From the NCBI GenBank assembly GCA_019237175.1, contig JAFAHP010000240.1, positions 1 through 6,118 of the forward strand: a stretch of 6,118 nt of DNA. The letters run 5' to 3'. Position 1 is the first letter of the stretch. Every line of letters starts with the position of its first letter. The stretch is from Alphaproteobacteria bacterium. GTDB taxonomy: Bacteria; Pseudomonadota; Alphaproteobacteria; ATCC43930; CGMCC-115725. The notes under the pieces are model-generated. The model was not told the origin of the DNA. It searched no databases and worked only from the letters and a program-made list of their open reading frames with translations. The translations under genes and the position numbers were made by a program. Positions 1-5,242 of this stretch are shown one piece after another.

Positions 1-593
1 GGGTGCGGATCGTCGAGGCAATAGATCGATTCCCCCGCTGAAGAGAGGATCCCCGAGCCATAGATGCGCAATCCCTCGGCGGTCGCGATCAGGCCGAACT
101 CGACGGTGTACCAATATAGCCGGGCCAGGTGCTGCAGATGCCCGAGCCGGAGCGCCTTCAGCCCGCCTTCGCCGTAGGCTTGCAGGTAGTCGGCGAAGAC
201 CGGGTTCATCAGCAGCGGCACATGACCGCAGATGTCGTGGAAAACGTCCGGCTCCTGGAGATAGTCGAGCTGGTCGCGACGGCGGATGAAGCAAGTCGAA
301 GGGAAGCGGCGTCGAGCGAGATAGGCGAAGAAAACGTCGTCCGGGACGAGGCCTGGTACCGCTACGATGCGCCACCTCGTGGCACGGTCGAGGATTTCGC
401 TCAGGCTGCGGAAATTGGGAATGCCGTCGGCCGCGACGCCAAGCCCGCTCAACCCCTCGAGATATTCGCGGCAGGCGCGGCCGACCAGCAGGCGTTGCTG
501 TCGTTCGAACAGCAATCGCCAAATCGCGTGCTCCCCTTCACTATAACCCTGCCAGTTCTGCTCGATGGTGAAATCCGGCCGGACCGCGGTCAT
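1..593 (-). CDS. phhA: Phenylalanine 4-hydroxylase, C-terminus cut by window edge
   Basis: Cytosolic non-haem iron, tetrahydropterin-dependent monooxygenase that converts L-phenylalanine to L-tyrosine, the first step of phenylalanine catabolism. I translated the minus strand: 197 complete residues are visible from ATG at 593-591. The diagnostic core is present: EPDVFHDICGHVP gives the iron ligands His119 and His124, and YWYTVEFGL gives Glu165. The ligand spacing (5 then 41 residues) equals that of Chromobacterium violaceum PAH (His138, His143, Glu184). Bacterial family members run about 260-300 residues, so roughly 65-100 C-terminal residues lie outside the window. A GGAGAGG ribosome binding site sits three bases upstream of the ATG. 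The gene lies 51 bases downstream of the N-formylglutamate amidohydrolase-family gene on the same strand, with no terminator between them, so co-transcription is likely. No pterin dehydratase gene (phhB) is seen in the window. Tyrosine or tryptophan hydroxylase is unlikely in bacteria. Confidence 0.95.
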   Translation of the reverse strand, partial: MTAVRPDFTIEQNWQGYSEGEHAIWRLLFERQQRLLVGRACREYLEGLSGLGVAADGIPNFRSLSEILDRATRWRIVAVPGLVPDDVFFAYLARRRFPSTCFIRRRDQLDYLQEPDVFHDICGHVPLLMNPVFADYLQAYGEGGLKALRLGHLQHLARLYWYTVEFGLIATAEGLRIYGSGILSSAGESIYCLDDPH

Positions 594-596
594 CGA

Positions 597-603
597 CCTC
601 TCC
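597..603 (-). promoter_or_regulatory. Ribosome binding site of phhA
   Basis: GGAGAGG on the minus strand, three bases before the phhA ATG (593-591). It fixes the start choice, since no other in-frame start with a comparable site is seen. The same heptamer also occurs at 614-620, directly abutting another ATG (see findings). Confidence 0.7.
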
Positions 604-644
604 GCAACTGCATCCTCTCCAAGTGTGAATGTGGAAGCGGTGCG

Positions 645-1559
645 TCAATCGGTCGCCCTGCTCCGATGTCTGTCTTCTAGCTGGTCTAGCAGGCACTCCC
701 GGACCACCCGGCCCAGCCGGTCGATCAGCTCGGCCAGGTCGTGAACCAGTCGCGGGAAACACGCCTTCCGCTCGTAGTCGCGTTCGTTCATGTAGAGGGC
801 CCGGTTGAGTTCGATTTGTAACGCATGACGCTGCACGCGCGGACGCCCGTAGTGACCCGTCGTGAACCCGCCGGCATAGGGCACGTTGATCGCGACGGCA
901 AAGCCGCGTTCAACGAGGAAGCAGCGGGCGGCCTCGACGAACTGCGGGGCGCAGGATACGCCGTGGCAGTCGCCCAAAACGATATCGGCCCCGCTCTTCT
1001 CGCAGGCTGAGTCGGCTCCCGAAGGCATCGAATGGCAATCGACGAGTAGACAGCCGCCAAACTGCGCCTCGGTCTTTTCGACAAGCCCGCGCAGCGCCTG
1101 GTGGTAGGGCCGGTAGAGCCGTTCAATCCGCCGCTGCGCTTCCGCGAAACAAAGCTTTTTCGCGTAAATCTCTTCGCCGCTGGCGACGATGCGAGCGATC
1201 GTGCCGAGACCCATGCGGACCCGTGGCGATCCCGCGTTGACGAATTTAGGTAGGGCGTCGGCGAACATGCTCGGATCGAGCTCGTAGGCCTCCCGGTTGA
1301 CGTCGACATACGCACGCGGGAAGCGGGCCGACAACAGAGGGGCGCCGAGGCGCGGTGCGGCCCCGAAGAGTTCGTCGACAAAGCTATCTTCGGACCGCCG
1401 CAGAGCCACCGGGTCGAGCCGCGAGGCGGCGAGGAAATCAGCCGGATATTCGGTCCCGCTATGCGGCGAGGCGAGGACAAGCGGTAGGCTGCGTGCAACC
1501 GGCTGTTGCAGATCGAGAATATCGGCCGCAAATAGAAAGCGCGAGAGCTCGCCGTCCAT
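645..1559 (-). CDS. N-formylglutamate amidohydrolase family protein
   Basis: 304 residues, a predicted metal-dependent amidohydrolase of the FGase family (HutG-type). The family reaction hydrolyses N-formyl-L-glutamate to L-glutamate and formate, the last step of one histidine-degradation route. Family landmarks appear in order: PHSG near residues 32-35, YVDVNRE near 84-90, VDCHSMPS near 173-180, a second GDCHG near 196-200, NVPYAGGFTTGHYG near 225-238, and QIELNRALYM near 248-257. The conserved His, Asp and Glu residues in these blocks are the likely metal and substrate ligands (inference). Length is slightly above the family's usual 260-290. The start at 1559 is the first ATG, but its Shine-Dalgarno is weak. 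No hut genes flank it. Instead phhA follows 51 bases downstream, so the true substrate could be another N-formyl or N-acyl amino acid. For that reason I do not give the symbol hutG. A divergent DGQHR gene starts 79 bases away on the other strand. Confidence 0.92.
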   Translation of the reverse strand: MDGELSRFLFAADILDLQQPVARSLPLVLASPHSGTEYPADFLAASRLDPVALRRSEDSFVDELFGAAPRLGAPLLSARFPRAYVDVNREAYELDPSMFADALPKFVNAGSPRVRMGLGTIARIVASGEEIYAKKLCFAEAQRRIERLYRPYHQALRGLVEKTEAQFGGCLLVDCHSMPSGADSACEKSGADIVLGDCHGVSCAPQFVEAARCFLVERGFAVAINVPYAGGFTTGHYGRPRVQRHALQIELNRALYMNERDYERKACFPRLVHDLAELIDRLGRVVRECLLDQLEDRHRSRATD

Positions 1560-1638
1560 GTCGGGAGCTTAGTGCGCGGCCGTTATGCTGTCATCACCCC
1601 GACGGCGCCTGACACGGCGCAGAGCTGCGGCAAACCCG

Positions 1639-2781
1639 ATGTTTTTGAAGCACCACCCGCGGGTAGTGCATCTGGGTTTCGATCGGCCCTCCGGGATGAT
1701 CCCCGCGGGGGTCCTCCTCGATCACTTCGACATACCCTACCACAACCCAAACACGAAGCGGGGCTATCAGCGTCCGCCACAACAGTCGCGTATCAACGAA
1801 CTCGCAAGCGACTTGCGGCGCGGATTGACCGACCTGCCGACAGCCATCCTGCTCAACGTGCGCAACTCCGACCTGCTGAACGACGGCGTCATCACATTGA
1901 CGATGATGGCCGACCCGGATGCGATGATCGCCAGTGCCGCACGCGCGGCGGTGGCCAAGTTCTTCGTCGTTGACGGTCAGCACCGGGTGCTGGCGCTGAA
2001 GAAGCTCCGGGCGGAGCAGGAGCTGCTGGGGCTGGACGACAGCCACTGGGATGAATTTCTGGTGCCGTTCGTCAGCATGCTCGGGGCGAGCGAAGAAGAA
2101 GAAATGCGCCAATTCTACATCGTCAACTCGAAGGCCAAACAGGTGAAGACCGATCTCGCGTTGATCCTGCTGCGGCAGCTGGCTGGAAACGACCCGGACC
2201 TGATGAATGCGTTGACGGAGCGGGCTCGCGATTGGCAGGTCAAGGCGCAGGAGATCGTCGAGGCGCTCGCCACAGCCAGCCCGCCGTGGCGTGGCCGCAT
2301 CCGCTTCGCAGCGATGCTGAAGGGCGATACAGTGATGCCATCGGCATCGATGGTCACTTCGATGAAGCCGCTCCTGGGCGAGGGTTTCTTCAAGCGGCTC
2401 GCGCAGGACAATCAGGTCAAGATCCTCGACGCGTATTGGCGGGGACTGCGGCGTCTGATGCCGGACGCGTTCGACGATCCGGACCACTTCACTATCCAGA
2501 AGGGGATCGGCGTCACCGCTCTCCATGGCGTGCTGCCCCAGGTGATCGAGATCGTGCGTTCAACCAGCGCCTCGGTTCTCAAGCCTGAGAGCTACCAGAT
2601 GGTGCTGCGGGAGCCGCTTGAGAGGCTGCAAGGCGACAGCGGCATTGGCGATACCGTCAGCGGCTTTGACTTCTGGCGGTCCGGCGAAGAAAGGGCAGCG
2701 GCGACCTTCAGTTCCGGGGCCGGTCGGCGCGTGCTGATCGCCAAGATCGAATCCTTGCTGCCGGCAATCACCCCGGTCTAA
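1639..2781 (+). CDS. DGQHR-domain (DndB-like) protein
   Basis: 380 residues from the ATG at 1639. An in-frame ATG at 1585 would add 18 Arg-rich residues, but I prefer 1639: the extension looks non-coding and would leave only 25 bases to the divergent gene. Neither start has a strong ribosome site. The protein carries the signature FFVVDGQHRVLALKKL, with DGQHR at residues 112-116 (bases 1972-1986). Before it lies a ParB/DndB-like segment, YQRPPQQSRINELASDL, near 43-59. After it lies FYIVNSKAKQVKTDLALILL, near 159-178, where the family has its conserved N-x-x-AK-x-VK block. DndB, the best-known relative, binds DNA and represses DNA phosphorothioation clusters; DpdB in 7-deazaguanine DNA modification is also related. 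No dnd, dpd or other partner gene is in the window, so the role is unknown: a DNA-binding regulator or modification accessory protein is inference. No signal peptide or membrane segment is evident. It ends 24 bases before a strong terminator, suggesting a single-gene transcript. Confidence 0.88.
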   Translation: MFLKHHPRVVHLGFDRPSGMIPAGVLLDHFDIPYHNPNTKRGYQRPPQQSRINELASDLRRGLTDLPTAILLNVRNSDLLNDGVITLTMMADPDAMIASAARAAVAKFFVVDGQHRVLALKKLRAEQELLGLDDSHWDEFLVPFVSMLGASEEEEMRQFYIVNSKAKQVKTDLALILLRQLAGNDPDLMNALTERARDWQVKAQEIVEALATASPPWRGRIRFAAMLKGDTVMPSASMVTSMKPLLGEGFFKRLAQDNQVKILDAYWRGLRRLMPDAFDDPDHFTIQKGIGVTALHGVLPQVIEIVRSTSASVLKPESYQMVLREPLERLQGDSGIGDTVSGFDFWRSGEERAAATFSSGAGRRVLIAKIESLLPAITPV

Positions 2782-2805
2782 CTTCCTCGATGTCTTCAAT
2801 CTCGG

Positions 2806-2836
2806 GCCGCGGCGGCAAACGCCGCGGCTTTCTTTT
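2806..2836 (+). terminator. Rho-independent terminator of the DGQHR gene
   Basis: A perfect 9-bp GC stem (GCCGCGGCG at 2806-2814 pairing with CGCCGCGGC at 2820-2828) closes a 5-base GCAAA loop. It is followed immediately by TTTCTTTT. It starts 24 bases after the stop codon of the DGQHR gene and should end that transcript. Confidence 0.92.
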
Positions 2837-3103
2837 GCCGCCGCCGCGGCGCCCCTCCTGGGGTGCAGCCGAGGCGGCGAGCACAAGGCCCCCTTCTCGT
2901 TCGTGATAACCGGGACGCCGACCGCCGATGGGGTCGACTGTCAGCCCGGCGCGCGGGCAATCCACGTGATCGGGCGTCGGCAGCTGGGCGGCGCGCGCCA
3001 ACCGGCGGCCTCACCGTTGTCGGCATCAGGGTGGGTTGCGGCGGTACAACGGCCTGCCGGCGGGGTCCGCTCACTACCGGCAGGTGCACAACAAGGGCGG
3101 TTG

Positions 3104-3160
3104 ATGGAGCGGCGAAAGCTCGGTCAATTGGAAGTGTCGGCGATCGGCTTGGACTGCGAC
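3104..3160 (+). pseudogene. Possible aldo/keto reductase N-terminal remnant
   Basis: From ATG at 3104 the frame reads MERRKLGQLEVSAIGLDC. This closely resembles the start of aldo/keto reductases, which typically begin M-x-x-R-x-LG-x-x-LEVSAIGLGC. The similarity stops after about 17 residues: the next stretch (DPAQLHPP and on) has nothing of the family's catalytic D-x-x-x-x-Y or downstream Lys/His motifs, and the frame closes at 3223. No other part of a reductase is found in the window. I read it as the leftover 5' end of a gene whose body was lost by deletion or replacement. The match is short, so chance cannot be excluded. Confidence 0.35.
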
Positions 3161-3185
3161 CCCGCCCAGCTTCACCCACCTACGG

Positions 3186-3210
3186 AAACTGGCCCAACTT
3201 GGCCCAGTTT
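3186..3210. repeat. 25-bp near-perfect palindrome
   Basis: Outer arms AAACTGG (3186-3192) and CCAGTTT (3204-3210) pair perfectly, and inner arms CCAA (3194-3197) and TTGG (3199-3202) pair perfectly. A single C lies at the centre and one C-C mismatch separates the two arm sets. The near-repeat of GGCCCA within it produces part of the symmetry. It has no T tract, so it is not a typical terminator. An operator, a recombination or element-end site, or a cruciform-prone relic are all possible. It lies 306 bases upstream of the DUF5681 start and about 25 bases after the aldo/keto reductase-like remnant. Confidence 0.65.
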
Positions 3211-3415
3211 GTCACCGGCTTGATCGTTGGGAGCGGCGGCGCGAACGCCGCCTTCGCGACCGCGTCCGCCGCGAGCGGGGGCCGTGCCGCTTGCGCACAC
3301 GCCCCCCACGGGATGGCCAATATCGGTCACCGCGAATCAGCCAACCCAGGCAACGGGCCAGGTGAGTTTCCGGACCGATCAACCGCGTTCGAGCCCTATC
3401 CTGGCGTCATTGCTA

Positions 3416-3444
3416 TTGACGTAATCTTATAAATTGCGTATATA
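3416..3444 (+). promoter_or_regulatory. Sigma-70-type promoter upstream of the DUF5681 gene
   Basis: TTGACG (3416-3421) and TATATA (3439-3444) are separated by exactly 17 bases, in a conspicuously AT-rich pocket within GC-rich DNA. Transcription would begin near 3451, giving a leader of about 65 bases before the ATG at 3516. This is the clearest promoter in the window. Confidence 0.65.
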
Positions 3445-3503
3445 GCCATTCATTTCACACATTACCCGATCGCGCCGCCGGTTGTGTGCCGCCGGTTGGA
3501 CAA

Positions 3504-3510
3504 AAGGAGG
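3504..3510 (+). promoter_or_regulatory. Strong ribosome binding site of the DUF5681 gene
   Basis: AAGGAGG five bases before the ATG at 3516, a near-perfect anti-16S match. It establishes the original start of the gene that is now frameshifted. Confidence 0.8.
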
Positions 3511-3515
3511 CAACG

Positions 3516-4090
3516 ATGACCGATGACATTTCACTAAAACTGCCGGCGCGGGTGCGCGGGCGGCCGTTCGAAAGGGCCGATCGGGCAACCCTGGCGGCCG
3601 GCACAGGGGTTCCCGCAACAAGGCGACACTTGCCGCCGCGGCCCTTCTCGCGGGCGAGTCCGAGGCGTTGACGCGCAAGGCCGTCGAGCTGGCGCTCAAG
3701 AGCGACCCGACCGCGATGCGGCTATGCATGGAGCGCGTGCTGCCGCCGTGCCGGGACCGTACCGTGAAGTTCCGTCTGCCGCCGATCGCGGACACCCGCC
3801 CCGGAGAGACCTCCGGGCCGTCGTCCCACGACGTCTCTCAAGCGATGAACGCGGTCACCTCGGCGCTCGCCCAAGGCGAGATCACGCCGGGCGAGGCGGA
3901 GACGATCGCAGGGGTGGCCGACACCTTCGTGCGGGCGATCGAAACCACCAAGACGCAAGGCTCTGGTCTCAATCTGATGCAGATTTTGACGGCAGACAAT
4001 TGTGATGAAGATAATTCCGAGGATGAATCCGATGGGGGTGATTATGAAGAAACTGGCGATTATGAAGACGCTGATGATGGCGATGCGTAG
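3516..4090 (+). pseudogene. DUF5681-domain protein gene, frameshifted near codon 19
   Basis: Family of unknown function, common in alphaproteobacterial genomes and often in accessory DNA. The ATG at 3516 has a strong ribosome site and promoter. The first frame reads MTDDISLKLPARVRGRPFE, then drifts and stops at 3671. The family's next block, KGRSGNPGGRHRGSRNKATL, is encoded one base back, from 3572 onward. It continues through EALTRKAVELAL, a PTAMRLCMERVLPP block and GEITPGEAETIAG, to a stop at 4090. Restoring one A in the GAAAGGG run at 3570-3576 would give a 191-residue protein matching the DUF5681 layout, so a single-base deletion (or a sequencing error) is the simplest reading. A programmed shift is less likely because the site is not a good slippery heptamer. 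Without the fix, only a fragment from TTG 3668 or ATG 3716 could be made. The last ~30 residues are an Asp/Glu-rich tail (CDEDNSEDESD and on) using AT-rich codons, with an 11-base repeat, GATTATGAAGA, at 4040 and 4058. Pseudogene status depends on read accuracy. Confidence 0.8.
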
Positions 4091-4304
4091 CAAGCGGCAG
4101 GCGCCGGGCCGCACCGCGCCGACGCGGCCGAGACCGGTCGCCGCGCCCGGTTCGTGCTTCAACCAATACGAGAAGTTTTGCTGCAGATTTGCTGCAGGTG
4201 CAGCCATCGGCAACAATCGATACAATTCATGATTGCAGGCCTGGAAACCGGCGCCGGCCGCTTGCACCGATCGGGAAGCCGTCGCAAGATCGTTTCGCGC
4301 TCAA
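4091..4304. other. Intergenic region with an 11-base-period repeat
   Basis: No supported gene. TTTGCTGCAG occurs twice in tandem (4177-4186 and 4188-4197), followed by a third GTGCAG-like half. An open frame on the plus strand (4044-4232) overlaps the acidic tail of the DUF5681 gene and runs into this region (see findings). I see no clear promoter for the lipoprotein gene. Confidence 0.4.
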
Positions 4305-4319
4305 TGAGGGGAAGGGCAC

Positions 4320-4919
4320 ATGAAGCACATCGATCCGCGTGTTGCCGGCGCCGTAGCGGTGATGGTCGCGCTGGGCGCGTGCGTCACGGCGCCCACGGCT
4401 TCGACGATTCCGGTCGTCCCCGGGCCGAACAAGTCGTTCGAGGCTTTTGCGGCCGAACAGTCGTACTGCCAGCAATATGCCACGGCGCAGACGGCACCCC
4501 AGGCCGCCGCCGCCACCAATCAGGCCGTGGGGACCGCCCTTGTCACCACTGCCCTCGGAGCGGGCCTCGGCGCCGCCGTCGGCGGCGGCGGTTGGCATGG
4601 CAATGCCGGCCGCGGCGCCGGGATCGGCGCGGCCGGCGGCGCTGTCGCCGGCACGGCGCTGGGTGCCGGCCAGGCCGGCTTTGCGCAAATGTCGCTGCAG
4701 CAGCAATTCGACGTCATGTACGGGCAATGCATGTACGCGCACGGCAACCAGGTGCCGGGGCTCTCACCGCCGCCGGGCGCACCCCCCTACTCGGGCGCGT
4801 CGGGTCCGGCTTCCTATCGACCGCCGCCCTACCCGGGCGGGCCGGGCCCGTCGCCTTATGGCTCGTCGCCTTACCCTGGCGGGCCGGGCCCGTCGTCCTA
4901 TGGTCCGCCGCCTTACTGA
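4320..4919 (+). CDS. Glycine-zipper lipoprotein with Pro/Gly/Tyr repeat tail
   Basis: 199 residues. The N-terminus is a lipoprotein signal: a short hydrophobic stretch (AVAVMVALGA) ending in lipobox LGAC, with the lipidated Cys at residue 21, so the mature protein is probably anchored in a membrane facing the periplasm. Residues ~76-118 are a Gly/Ala-rich glycine zipper (GAGLGAAVGGGG, then GAGIGAAGGAVAG), a motif thought to pack helices in or against the outer membrane. QQQFDVMYGQCMYAHGNQVPG follows (~127-146), a segment typical of small alphaproteobacterial glycine-zipper proteins. Cys50 and Cys137 could form a disulfide. The C-terminal ~50 residues are Pro/Gly/Ser/Tyr-rich, with two 14-residue repeats, YPGGPGPSPYGSSP and YPGGPGPSSYGPPP (171-198). 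The ATG at 4320 follows a purine-rich ribosome site (GAGGGGAAGGG, 4306-4316). Exact function is unknown; an envelope structural role is inference. It converges on the small gene ending at 4942. Confidence 0.87.
   Translation: MKHIDPRVAGAVAVMVALGACVTAPTASTIPVVPGPNKSFEAFAAEQSYCQQYATAQTAPQAAAATNQAVGTALVTTALGAGLGAAVGGGGWHGNAGRGAGIGAAGGAVAGTALGAGQAGFAQMSLQQQFDVMYGQCMYAHGNQVPGLSPPPGAPPYSGASGPASYRPPPYPGGPGPSPYGSSPYPGGPGPSSYGPPPY
4829..4914 (+). repeat. Two 42-bp tandem repeats in the lipoprotein tail
   Basis: Period-42 direct repeat (units starting near 4830 and 4872) sharing the GGCGGGCCGGGCCCGTCG core. It encodes the 14-residue Pro/Gly/Tyr unit. The high identity at DNA level suggests recent duplication, and the unit number may vary between strains. 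Confidence 0.75.
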
Positions 4920-4941
4920 TCGGACGCGAGTCCGCCGAAAC

Positions 4942-5166
4942 CTATTGAAGCGATGCCGGGGGCGGCTTTCTGTTGTCGGTCAGGTAGATTTGCTTCAACC
5001 CGCGTCGGCTCGCCAGCGAACGCCCCCAGCCGATCGCCTGCTCGTCCGAGTCGAAGAGGCGGATTCTGGGGTCCATCTTCGCCGCTCGGCCGGGCTCTTC
5101 CCATTCTTCGATGATGCTGGCGCGTACGCCGATCGGCGCCGGGTCGAGGATCAGGGTCAGCTTCAT
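4942..5166 (-). CDS. Small conserved-looking hypothetical protein
   Basis: 74 residues from ATG at 5166 to TAG at 4942. It reads MKLTLILDPAPIGVRASIIE at the start, then a charged middle with RIRLFDSDEQAIGWGRSLA, and ends near LKQIYLTDNRKPPPASLQ. The composition is balanced (acidic, basic and hydrophobic residues in a globular pattern), unlike the Arg/Pro-rich shadow frames around it, so I take it as a real gene. I do not recognise a named domain. There is no signal peptide or membrane segment, so it is probably a small cytosolic protein. The frame stays open upstream to 5880, but that part is antisense to the dehydrogenase. The ribosome site at 5166 is weak, so a start slightly upstream is possible. 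It converges on the lipoprotein gene (22 bases apart) and diverges from the dehydrogenase (76 bases between starts). Confidence 0.68.
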   Translation of the reverse strand: MKLTLILDPAPIGVRASIIEEWEEPGRAAKMDPRIRLFDSDEQAIGWGRSLASRRGLKQIYLTDNRKPPPASLQ

Positions 5167-5232
5167 TTGAGGTAGGGCTCTGTCGGCAAACGGGGTAATT
5201 CTAAGCGTCGTTGTGGGTTCATTCTGGAGAGT

Positions 5233-5238
5233 GGAGGG
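5233..5238 (+). promoter_or_regulatory. Ribosome binding site of the SDR gene
   Basis: GGAGGG four bases before ATG 5243. It decides this start over the longer GTG start at 5213, which would add ten unconserved residues and would place this site inside the coding region. Confidence 0.75.
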
Positions 5239-5242
5239 CAGC

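Larger units (their letters stand above)
2837..3410. other. Gene-less stretch with remnants and inverted repeats
   Basis: About 570 bases between the DGQHR terminator and the DUF5681 promoter. Open frames exist on both strands, but their translations are Arg/Pro/Gly/Ala-rich low-complexity sequence with no recognisable domain, as expected by chance in GC-rich DNA. What can be seen is a short inverted repeat with 8-bp arms CCTGCCGG/CCGGCAGG (3053-3060 and 3077-3084), a possible aldo/keto reductase start remnant at 3104-3160, and a 25-bp near-palindrome at 3186-3210. I see no tRNA, rRNA or CRISPR structure. Confidence 0.6.

Noticed and set aside
129..680. 183-residue plus-strand frame opposite phhA
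   Set aside because: Antisense to a clearly recognised gene with iron-ligand motifs; no domain in the plus-strand translation.
1594..2526. 310-residue minus-strand frame opposite the DGQHR gene
   Set aside because: Long only because of high GC content. The plus-strand protein has recognisable motifs; this one is His/Arg/Gln-rich noise.
2863..3432. 189-residue plus-strand frame across the gene-less stretch
   Set aside because: Gly/Arg/Ala-rich low complexity, no ribosome site, no domain, and it runs through the palindrome and into the promoter.
3566..3576. Programmed -1 ribosomal frameshift as the explanation for the broken DUF5681 gene
   Set aside because: CGAAAGGG is not a canonical slippery heptamer, and no obvious stimulatory stem was found; a one-base loss explains it more simply.
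4189..4217. Possible promoter for the lipoprotein gene (TTGCTG, 17 bases, AACAAT)
   Set aside because: Only three of six and four of six consensus matches; indistinguishable from chance.
3722..4267. Minus-strand frame with a strongly hydrophobic, membrane-like segment (IIS, FIIAS, FIITPIGFIL)
   Set aside because: The hydrophobic run is the exact antisense of the Asp/Glu codons in the acidic tail (GAT/GAA read backwards give ATC/TTC). The rest of the frame is Arg-rich shadow sequence.
4921..4934. Hairpin CGGAC/GTCCG between the convergent lipoprotein and small gene
   Set aside because: Only 5 bp, no T run on either side; too weak to call a terminator.
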